Source of the DNA: Gordionus sp. m RMFG-2023
Taxonomy: Eukaryota; Nematomorpha; Gordioida; Chordodea; Parachordodidae
Reading direction: 5' to 3'
Length of the DNA: 64,000 bases
NCBI RefSeq assembly: GCF_954871325.1
Contig: NC_088777.1
Span: forward strand, 28,435,366-28,499,365
The notes beneath the pieces were generated by a model that saw only the letters and a list, made by a program, of their open reading frames with translations, had not been told where the DNA came from and did no database searches. Below, piece after piece: positions 55,186 to 64,000 of this stretch; the stretch's first letter is position 1, and each line of letters starts with the position of its first letter. The translations under genes were made by a program, and so were the position numbers.

Positions 55186-56761
55186 CAGAGTTGTTAAAGT
55201 ATCTAGATACAAGTATCTAGATACTGTATCTAGATATAAAAATGTAGTATCTGTATCTGTATCAAGATAGATTTTTTAGAAAGGTATCTGTATCTGTATC
55301 TAGATATTTTTTTAGAGGTATCTGTATCTGTTTTTAGATACTTTTTAAGATACATTTTATATACCCCTTTTTTTATTATAAATAAAAATATTTGACTGTA
55401 AAATTTATTTTATTTCATATGAGCTTATGAAATAAATAAATATATATATATTATATATTAATATTTATTAATACTATAATAAAGAATTATATATACATAA
55501 AATATTAAAACTTATATATAAAAAATATATATAAATATTCATTAATTTAAATATTATGTCCGAGTTTATCAATAAACCATACAAATTTTAATATTACAAT
55601 ATGGAAATGGTAAATTTTATTTTATAACTAAATTTTTAAGTTTATATATTTATTTAGATCTATATCGATGAAGAAGAGGAAGCAACAAGTTCTATTGCTT
55701 TACCATGGCCAAATTGAGCATATTTTAAAATAATATCTCAAAACAAAGAAAACAATTAATTCTCTGATGGTAAAAGGTTTGCCGTGTCTACCTAAAAATA
55801 CAAAAATATCCGTCAGTATGACTTCAACGTGCAATATCGTGAAGCACATAAGGGTATAGATATTATATATTTAAAATTCTAATTAAAATTTTAAGAGAAA
55901 ATATCCAACCTTGTTAACAAAAATAAAAAAGGGGAAGGAAAATAAAATACTAAAGAAAATATTGGCAAGGCTCATCCTCCAATAATATTTTTGCTAAAAG
56001 ACCTTTGACTTTAACTCAAGGCACTATAGATGATTTAATTATTGCTTTTATTATAGATGGCATGCAGCCATTATAAAAGAAAACAATTGATACAAAGATT
56101 AGCTGGTGAATTATCAAAGTCATCAACTCACTGCAAGCAAATAACCTGCCAAAAAAAACAAATAATTTAATTTCAGATTTTTTTCAGTACCCTACAGCAG
56201 ATATAATTTCTAATAATGATTTAAATTTTGATAATCAACAAATTTTAAATAACTTTTTCAAAAATAAATGTAGAGATTTTAGCATTTTTAAAGAACTGAT
56301 ATAAAATTGTTATTTATTAAATATAACACTACAATTCCTTCAAGCGCCCCTGTGGAAAGACTATTTAGTGTTGCTAAAAATGTCTTCACAGATAAACGAG
56401 GATGCCTAAATGATCAAAATTTTGAAAATATTTTATTACTGAAATCTAATAATTATTTAATCATATATTTTCATATATTATATTAAAATTATAATTTTAG
56501 TTATATTCTGATAAATGTTATATCGCGTCAATAAATTTTTAGCTCATTTCATGAATTTTCACAATATAATATTAATTTAGGTTTATGCAAACCTATAAGA
56601 GCATAAAAAAATGTATCTGTATACAGATACATTTAAAAATTGTATCTGTATCTTGATAACTTTTTAGACGCTGTATCTGTATCTGTATCTAGATAACTTT
56701 TGAGACTTTGTATCTGTATCTGTATCTAGATCCATTTAAAAAGTATCTTTTAACAACTCTG
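55186..56761 (+). mobile_element. TATCTAGATA-family hAT inserted in the gypsy element
   Basis: It starts CAGAGTTGTTAAAGTATC and ends GTATCTTTTAACAACTCTG, with exact 8-bp duplications CTATTTAG (55178-55185, 56762-56769). Subterminal GTATCTGTATCTAGATA words repeat at both ends. Inside on + are a BED remnant (YFKIISQNKENN, near 55715-55755), FIIDGMQP near 56050 and the dimerisation signature IPSSAPVERLFSVAKNVF (56335-56390). The copy is broken and internally deleted. Related copies are at 33391 and 33925. Confidence 0.93.
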
Positions 56762-56769
56762 CTATTTAG

Positions 56770-58889
56770 ATGACGTAATTATTTCTGGTCGAAATGATGA
56801 GGAGCACTTAAATAATTTGCGAATAGTGTTAGACAGATTACATGCAGCAGGTCTTAAGGCGAAATTAACAAAAGTGAGATTTTTACAAAAATCGGTTTCA
56901 TTTTTAGGGGTGATAATTGATAAATTCGGTATACATCCTAACCCGGAAAAGGTGAAGGCTATCCGAAATGCACCAAAACCTAAAAATATACAACAACTTA
57001 GATCTTTTCTAGGACTAGTTAATTATCATGAACGTTTTATTCGCAATCTACATTCTAAAGCGGCGCTACTACATAGATTAACGAGCGTGAAAGTACCTTG
57101 GCAGTGGTCGAAAGATGAACAAAATTCCTTCGATGAGGTTAAGAAATTATTGTCATCCGAGGAAACGTTAATTCCTTATAACGGGCAGTTGCCTATAATT
57201 TTGGAATGCGACGCATCTGATTCAGGATTAGGGGCTGTGCTGTTACATCAATTAGTAGACGGAAGGACAAAACCTATTTCGTTCGCGTCACGTACTTTAT
57301 TAGAATCAGAGAAACACTACGCTCCGATTGATAAAGAAGCTCGAGCACTTTTATTTGGTATTGAAAAATTTCATTCATTTATTTATGGTAGAAAATTTTT
57401 ACTTCGAACTGATCATAAACCATTAGAGCGATTATTTGGGGAGAAACGCGATTTACCTAAAATTTCTAATAATCGTTTGACACGTTGGGCCTGGAAGATG
57501 GCTTCTTATGATTTTACAATAGAATATAGACCTGGTAATAAAAATGTAATCGCCGACGCATTATCAAGGCTTCCAATATTAGACACGGAAGAGAATCAAG
57601 ATTCTAAACATGCTTTGGATATTCGAAGTATTAATTTGGATGATATGCAATTGTCAGAAAATATTCTACGAAAAGAGTCGAAGCAAGATTTAATATTAAA
57701 AAAAGTAGCCATACATATTCAGCAAAGTTGGCGAAACTTTGATCGTTATAAAGATAAAGAAATAGTTAATTTTTATAATCGACGGGAAGAGCTTTCTGTC
57801 GATCGTGATATTATAGAATGGAATGGGAGATTGGTTATTCCTAATAAATTAAGAAATGCAGTGTTAGGAATGATTCACCGGGGACATCCTGGGGAAAATG
57901 TAATGAAATCTATTTTTAGATTGTATTGCTGGTGGCCCAGATGTGATGTTGATATAGAAAATTTTATCAAAATATGTTCTGGATGCCAGAAAAATAGACC
58001 TAGTATTCAAGAAGTACCTCTATATTCTTGGACTGTTGGAAAGGAACCTTGGGAGCGAATCCATATTGATTTTGCTGGACCAGTAGATTCGCGATACTGG
58101 CTAATAGGTGTCGATTCCTATTCCAAATGGTTAGAAGTTGATCTAATGCAAAATACCTCTGCTGATGCTATGATAAAACGACTAAAAAAATGGTTTGCTA
58201 GGTTTGGAATACCCAAGTACATTGTGTCAGACAATGGACCACAATTCTTATCTGGGGAATTCCGGTATTGTGATTTAAATAACATACGTCATATACGTTC
58301 AGCACCCTATCATCCAAAAACTAACGGATTAGCTGAACGTACAGTACGAACTTTGAAAAATCGGTTTTATGCAACGAGAGATTCAATTAGCGATCCTGAA
58401 GAAGCTATGACACAGGTTTTAACAACCTACCGATTGGGAGAGCATAGTTCCACAGGGAGATCTCCTGCTAAAATTATGTTTGGGAGGCAATTGAAAACAA
58501 GTCTGGATTGGATCCGACCAAATGCCGAACACGAAATAGTAAGGGCTAATGATAAACAAAGCCTTCATCATGATTTACATTCAAAGGAAAGAGAATTTGA
58601 AATCTCACAACCTATATGGTTAAATAATGAAAATACCAATGGTTGGAGAGAGGGAGTAATTAAAGAAAGAATAGGACTTTATTCTTATATTGTTGAATCT
58701 TCCGGGAAAACATTACGGAAGCATGCAGATCAGTTAAGAAATCGTTTAGTTATCCCAAATCATGAAAGTTCTTTGGAAGTTACAGAAATGGTTGTGCCAG
58801 TGAATGAAGCAAATACAAACACAAATACCACATTACGTTGCTCATCAAGAAACCGTAAACCTACAAAGAGATTTATTGAAGAAATCTAA
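56770..58889 (+). mobile_element. gypsy internal region: rest of RT, RNase H, integrase
   Basis: After the hAT come the YLDDV catalytic motif, the thumb/connection (FLGLVNYHERFI), RNase H (ECDASDSGLGAVL, RTDHKPLERLF) and integrase with a zinc-binding region (HRGHPG ... CSGCQ). The integrase catalytic motifs IHIDFAGP, SDNGPQF and HPKTNGLAER follow. It ends shortly before the 3' LTR. A basic C-terminal tail is present and no chromodomain was recognised. Confidence 0.9.
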
Positions 58890-58910
58890 CTTTAAATTGT
58901 TTGAAGGAAA

Positions 58911-59064
58911 TGTAATAAATTAATAAATGATTATTTATGTATATTGTATATTAAAAACAGAATCGAACATTCGAAAAATAATAAATAAAAATTTGATATC
59001 AAAAATAAATTGAAATATAAATCAGTGGTCGTATTGTTTATAATTAGTAGTTGGTATTACTACA
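58911..59064 (+). repeat. 3' LTR of the gypsy element
   Basis: 154 bp, matching the 5' LTR except for two adjacent positions. It is preceded by the purine-rich stretch TTTGAAGGAAA, a likely polypurine tract. CCTTC follows, the target duplication. Confidence 0.92.
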
Positions 59065-59068
59065 CCTT

Positions 59069-59240
59069 CATATGTTATTAAATAACTGTCCTTTTTCTTA
59101 TAGTAGGTGTTGGTTAAAACAAGGTTGAAGGCTTGGTCAAATTTCAGTACATGCTTTCCTTCATCATTTCTTTCTCCCAAAACCATCATGATGCCTTTTG
59201 TAGCTATCTCTTGCTTTTCCCACAGAGATAATGCGGATTA
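59069..59240 (-). mobile_element. 5' continuation of the second LINE
   Basis: The - strand reads EKQEIATKGIMMVLGERNDE, then KFDQAFNLVLTNTYYKKKDS and YLITYEG, an endonuclease-domain segment. It stops abruptly near 59240, so the LINE copy is 5'-truncated there. Confidence 0.8.
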
Positions 59241-60461
59241 ATAAACAAAAATCTATTTTTTACCTTAAAAAATAAGCTTTAAATTAAAAGCCAAATTATT
59301 TTGAATATTAAATCTAATTTTAATAACTTTGTTGATAATTATTGTAGAAAAATTAAATTTTTTTAAATATTGGTTATCAAAATTAATATTTCAAATTTTC
59401 AAAATTTTATTTTCTATTATGCTTTTACTATTTTTCTAATAATTTTTTCAATAATTGGCATGGCTAAATAATTATTTAAATATCATGAATAATGTATAAA
59501 AGACATATAGAGCTATAAACATTTTAGTAGAATAAAAGGCTTTTCTATTTTTAGGAGTTATCATGCATATTTAAAAAAAATATTTTTTACAAATCCAGGG
59601 CAGACTGTGCAATTGGTACCTCTGCAGGTCCCCAAGTAATATAGATAAAAATAAAACTTTTCTAGCAAAAATAAAAAATTATTGGCACTATTTTTCCATA
59701 CCTCAAAGGCTTAAATAAAATTATTGATTATGAAATATATACATATTTTTATCGAATTATAAAATAAGTATAGTATAGAAGTTTTATTAAATTATAAAAT
59801 TTCTATTGTTTAGTTTACCATTTGTTAGTTGTGTTTTTGTAGTAAGATTGATGATATAGGATAAAATTATTTTTTGAGGTACAAGTTATTTTTAGACTAT
59901 CAATTATTTTTTTACAAATATTACCATTTTTGAAAACTCCAACAAAGCAGTTAGACTGTGCCTCTAATAATGTATGTTGAGACTTGTACAATTTTCTATA
60001 AAATAATTCATATTATAAAAAATTTTAAATTACTTTTCTAAATATTTGCTGGGTAAAACTTCTTCAATATTTGAGTAATTTTTACCAAAAATTTCCCCTT
60101 TCATTTGATCATAATGACTTGAATGAAATGGGTCAAGTCCAACATGAATTTCCAACTTAAAAAATGTTCATATTAAATGTAGAGAAAATAAAATGCACTT
60201 CATCTTTCAAATTTGAAAGTCGTGACGATAAAATAGGCTCCTGATTCAAAGTAGTATTTGAAGGTTTGTTGGGGAACTAATTTTTATTTAATAAGAGGTT
60301 AACATAGAGATATTATTTTATAATAAACCTGCAAGATAAAAAATAAAACATTAGGATTATTTACCACAACAACATCTATCTATAGGGTACAACATTTATT
60401 TATATTAAGAATATTTATACTTCTTTGATAACTTTTATAGCACCTTTAGACATCTTACGAA
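59241..60461. other. AT-rich stretch, nothing recognised
   Basis: I see no exon, RNA gene or transposon terminus with a partner. The words GGCAGACTGTGC (59601) and TTAGACTGTGCCTC (59950) repeat directly but define no element. Confidence 0.4.
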
Positions 60462-61765
60462 AATTCATTCATTCATTCATTACCACGCCAGAAATTGCAC
60501 CGTAGCGTGCATCATGTATTTTCACTAGTATATAGATCCCATACATGATGTCTACCCGTTTTATTATAGTAGACGGTACCACTATGTAGCCAGTTAGAAA
60601 AGTGAAGAAGTAAGAAGTACAATAATGGTGATGTATTAGTTCCGTTACCGGCAGAATAGTGTTAAGGAAAAAAAAATAATATCATATAAAAAAATGTACC
60701 TGCATCCTTAAGTGGTATTTAGTGAGGCAACAAAAAATAATAACCCTTATATCTTGGTAAGTATTGAGAGTTTATGTTAAGTTTGCATGAAGATTCCTTG
60801 TTTGTTGTTCGGTGTGCCAAATATCGTATGTCCTGTAGATCTTGTATGTGCTGTGCCAATGATATTTGGGTTCGTCCGAGTTATTGCGTTATTATTATAA
60901 CCAGTTTATCTTCTCATTGTCCATTATACAACTTATAGTTTCGTAATTGTTATCGTTATCGTCGCCGATATCGTGTGTCCAGAAAAGAAGGTCGTGGGTT
61001 AATAAAAGGAAGTTAAGTTATATTGTTGTTGTTCAGGTTATTCATTATCAAATATACTTATTCCATTTAACGGTTTCAATATTAATTTAGGCCATATTTT
61101 AACATGTATTGTAAATGTTCCTTTAGGTGTTTCTTGTTTTTGCTGAGCGCCATGAAATCTGCAAACGAGAGGTTAATCAGGTCCATATCTTTCAAACATT
61201 TCGCCAACCAATAGTATTTAGGAGTTTTCTTCCTACCGTCAGGGCACCATTTCAAGGACGAGAATATCATATTTTCCTGCGAGTGTCTTATGCTATGACC
61301 TAGTAATTCTAGTCTCCTCAAGGGTATGAGACGATTGATTGATAGGATGTCGCATCTATTCCAGAGCGTTGTATTTGATGTGTTGTATGGGTAATACGTT
61401 TTGGTGATTCTTCTAAGGCATTTGTTTATAAATGTCTGAATTGTGTTGATGTTACTTTTTGAGTCCTGCCAAGTCTCCAGGCCGTAGGTAAAAATGGGTA
61501 CAATTAGGGACTTGAAGAGTCTTATTTTTAAATTAGTTGATATTTGGTTGGATGACCATAATTTCGACAGTTGATGATAGCGGAGTCTAGCATTATTCGT
61601 TCTCAATTTCGTATCTAAAAAAGTGAGGCCTAATGATGTTATCCTGGTTCCTAGGTATTTAAAATCTGACACTAACTCTATCGTATTACCCTCAAAGTTA
61701 AAGTGGTTTAAGTGACTGGCATCGGTATTTGAGGTGATCATTTTGGTTTTTCTGTTGGTCAAGGT
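60462..61765 (-). mobile_element. 5'-truncated LINE with AATG tail
   Basis: On the - strand, 61762-61082 is a 226-residue open frame: KTKMITSNTD, ELVSDFKYLGTRITSLG, IRLFKSLIVPIFTYGLETW, INKCLRRITKTY and RRLELLGHSIRHSQ. This is the C-terminal part of a LINE protein beyond the RT catalytic core. A 3' untranslated region of about 600 bp follows, ending in AATGAATGAATGAATG repeats near 60464. The open frame is intact, so the insertion is fairly young. Confidence 0.85.
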
Positions 61766-61815
61766 ATAAAAGATTCAAAATTATATATTATCAAATTTAT
61801 ATATTTTTAATTTAG

Positions 61816-62011
61816 GTATAGAGTAGCAGGACCTCACACTAATAATCACTTAGAAGATTCCACCAGTAATGGGTCAACTGTGAATCGTATTAATTACGCA
61901 TATGAAATAAAGGATCGGAAGATCGCTAACTTAACCGATATTTATGAAGGAACCGAAGATGTTTTAACATTTTTGGATGAAATTTCTAAAATTGTTAAAT
62001 TAAAATGTTAG
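61816..62011 (+). CDS. terminal exon of an unidentified host gene
   Basis: The acceptor TTTTTAATTTAG is followed by an open stretch of 65 codons ending in TAG: YRVAGPHTNNHLEDSTSN, then RINYAYEIKDRKIANLTDIY and VLTFLDEISKIVKLKC. I do not recognise the family. The C-terminal half looks helical and charged. The start inside the intron, the phase-1/2 border and an AATAAA at 62181 fit a 3'-terminal exon. Upstream exons would lie beyond the LINE at 60462-61765 and were not found. It could instead be an expressed transposon exon. Confidence 0.5.
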
Positions 62012-62180
62012 ATTTATATTTTATTTATAAACATTATTCTCGGCATATATATCGCAATTTGTTCAATTAAATATTCTTAATACGTATACCTTTATAAATG
62101 TCACCGTTTTATTTTTAAGTGCTAATATATATAATGTAAACAATTAATCAAATAACTATCCATACAATTAAAATGTAAAT

Positions 62181-62186
62181 AATAAA
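62181..62186 (+). promoter_or_regulatory. possible polyadenylation signal
   Basis: AATAAA lies 170 bp after the TAG of the exon at 61816-62011. In sequence this rich in A+T the hexamer is frequent by chance, so the call rests mainly on position. Confidence 0.3.
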
Positions 62187-63537
62187 TATTGTTGAGATCT
62201 ATATTTTATATGAATTTTTATATAAATTATTTATTCTGTTTCTATATGATTGTTTTATTATAATATTATATATTATCCAGTGCAAATAAAAATGATGAAT
62301 CCTTCTATGGAATATATAAATAGTTTATATATATCGTGAATGTAAATGAGTTATTATTTAAAATATAAATAATTAAACAACCTAAATTCTCAGTTTTATG
62401 ATAGTTTTACTTATAGGATGTGACTTTAAAAAGAAATATATATCAATAAGATATTTTAATATTTTTATATATCTTAATAATTACAGGTTTTAGAGACATA
62501 TTATATTATGGGAAAAATTTAATACATATTTATTGCTCTAGATTAAAAAATTTTTATAATATCTTTAAAAAATTAATATAAAAATAAAATATGTATTATT
62601 TAAATTTATAAATTATTTAGTGTAGTCATACATAAATGGGAATGTTTTTTTATTTTTCGCTATTTTGGTTTTCGCTGTTTCGTACCGAATTCTTTTTTTC
62701 TTCCCACCAATAATCCTATATTTTTATGTCAATTCATCAAGTTATTATTTTATAAAAAGTATTCAATAAATTTAGATCAATCAAATAATATTAAAATATC
62801 TGAAGCACTTGAAAGTAATTTGACATATTTTGATAAATATATTTATATTTTCTTTAGATCTAGACATGATTATAGACAGAAAGGAACAAAGAAAACAAGA
62901 CTTTTAATTATAAAATGATTGCAATTATTTATGTATTAGCATTATAGTTGTTAATAAATTATTTTTTATTGAATAAAATGATTGCAATTATTTATGTATT
63001 AGCATTATAGTTGTTAATAAATAATTTTTTATTGAATAAAATTATTTCAAATTAAATTTGTTTACTTGATTTTATCTCATTTTTTATTTAAGATATGTAA
63101 GAATTAAAGCAAAAAAAAGCTTTTGTGGAAGATAATAACATTTTTTCCTTTACAATACCCTAATATTTATTTCCATTAATTTTAAATACTTTTGGCATTT
63201 TACCTTCATTAAATTTACTGAAATATAATTTTACACAATTATATTATCACTTTTTAAATTCTAATTTATTATTAAAGCCAAATTTTAAAATATTTTGCCT
63301 AAAAAACTGGAAACAATAAGATTAATATAAAAGAATTAAGTGTTTTGTTTTCATTCACATGATATTTGATTTAAAATCCTGTGCCTATTCAAATCTTATG
63401 AATTCTAATATTATAAATGTAAATGTATTAACAGACCATGCTGGAATGAAAGTTTATTAATGCTTTGTTAACATAAGATTTTATTCTAATTAATTTTATT
63501 ATACATGCATCACAATTATTATAAAGTAATGTAAGAT
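62187..63537. other. AT-rich intergenic stretch
   Basis: No gene was seen. It contains the 63-bp duplication at 62912-63037 and otherwise simple A/T-rich sequence. Confidence 0.45.
62912..63037. repeat. two-copy tandem duplication, period 63 bp
   Basis: The block beginning AAAATGATTGCAATTATTTA and running to TTTTTTATTGAAT occurs twice in succession (62912 and 62975) with about one difference. It is non-coding and must be recent. Confidence 0.9.
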
Positions 63538-63979
63538 TTAATAAAAATATTTTGTGATAAGGGTTTGGCTAGACTCTGGAGTAAATAATTCTTTTTCCAC
63601 AATATTCTCTAGCTTTCTTAGTGAATCTTGATCCCTTAGATGTTCATGAGCATATTCAAGAAAAGTATAATAACCATTGAGAGCCTGATTTTTTGTAATT
63701 AAATGATCAGATATCTCTAGGTTCCCTTCGTCATTCTCGGAGCTTTCATAACCTTCTATAAAAAATAAGATTAATTAAAATTTTAAGTAATTAAACCTTC
63801 CAACTCTAATCTTATCTGATTACAAATATCCTGATCATCCAAAATTCCATGGCAGCTAGCATCATCATCGTGTAACGCATATTCTTCAAATATGGGATCA
63901 AATTCATCTTCTTCGTTGTCAGTTAGTGCTATATCATCCACCGATTCCCAATCAAATGCCATAGACTCATTAGCGTACG
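63538..63979 (-). CDS. C-terminal exons of a Tigger/jerky-like protein
   Basis: Two exons lie on the - strand, 63979-63797 and 63755-63538, separated by a 41-nt GT-AG intron. They read YANESMAFDWESVDDIALT, then DNEEDEFDPIFEEYALHDDD, DQDICNQIRLELE and YESSENDEGNLEISDH, ending ALNGYYTFLEYAHEHLRDQD ... LENIVEKEL and TAA. The acidic middle followed by a short helical repeat resembles the tail of pogo/Tigger-type transposases and the host jerky proteins derived from them. The DDE core would lie right of the window. The assignment is tentative. Confidence 0.45.
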
Positions 63980-64000
63980 CTGCAAGGGGGGGGGGGCAGG

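Larger units (their letters stand above)
53065..59064 (+). mobile_element. Ty3/gypsy LTR retrotransposon (Mag/K02A2.6-like), interrupted by one hAT
   Basis: This 6.0-kb element has 154-bp LTRs (53065-53218, 58911-59064) that start TG, end CA and differ at about two positions, so the insertion is young. 5-bp target duplications CCTTC flank it. The internal region encodes one gag-pol polyprotein: gag with two zinc knuckles, aspartic protease, reverse transcriptase, RNase H and integrase. There is no envelope gene. Apart from a single 1.6-kb hAT insertion it looks well preserved, and it counts as a broken element with about one break. It sits in the endonuclease region of the minus-strand LINE. 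Clade naming is by overall resemblance. Confidence 0.93.

Noticed and set aside
58890-58910. Envelope gene after integrase in the gypsy element
   Set aside because: Only about 20 bp separate the end of the polyprotein region from the 3' LTR, so no envelope is present.
59601-59970. MITE suggested by repeated GACTGTGC words
   Set aside because: The words are in direct, not inverted, orientation, and no target duplication or arms could be found.

Overview
The window is about three-quarters A+T and eukaryotic. It has spliced protein-coding genes with GT-AG introns, very large introns packed with transposons, and several transposon classes (hAT, piggyBac, a Sola-like long-TIR family, RTE-like LINEs and one Ty3/gypsy LTR element). 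Gene content and transposon types fit an AT-rich invertebrate animal. I cannot name the species.

Two host genes were rebuilt exon by exon from conserved protein blocks with matching splice phases. NPLOC4 (Npl4, the ubiquitin-handling cofactor of p97/VCP) runs on the + strand from the left edge to 16382. Seven exons encode its C-terminal 328 residues, ending in an NZF zinc finger. POLR3E (RPC5 of RNA polymerase III) lies on the - strand from about 36447 down to 20404. Eight exons encode 545 residues, and its first exons were not found. The genes are tail to tail, separated by 4 kb that holds a long-TIR transposon.

Nearly all other sequence is transposon material, mostly inside introns. NPLOC4 intron 3 (2317-9309) holds a four-deep nest: an old hAT coding remnant, a hAT at 5081-8192, a hAT at 5458-7383, and a GC-headed repeat. 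Intron 4 holds a diverged tandem repeat. Intron 5 holds a 3.65-kb foldback element (11377-15026, TSD GTTGGCAG) whose two arms are inverted arrays of a ~119-bp unit containing the palindrome TGACAATTGTCA. POLR3E introns hold further hATs, a LINE 3' stub, two tRNA-like sequences, a reverse-transcriptase remnant and a second long-TIR element.

From 38.3 to 44.6 kb lies a 6.3-kb long-TIR (Sola-like) DNA transposon with recognisable transposase pieces, itself carrying a piggyBac element and a copy of the GC-headed repeat. From 44.76 to 50.78 kb is a decayed full-span LINE interrupted by three hAT insertions with target duplications. From 50.85 to 59.24 kb a second LINE on the - strand is split by a 6-kb Ty3/gypsy element with 154-bp LTRs, which is itself entered by a hAT. 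A third, 5'-truncated LINE ends just before a host exon at 61816-62011. Acidic C-terminal exons of a Tigger/jerky-like protein close the window on the - strand.
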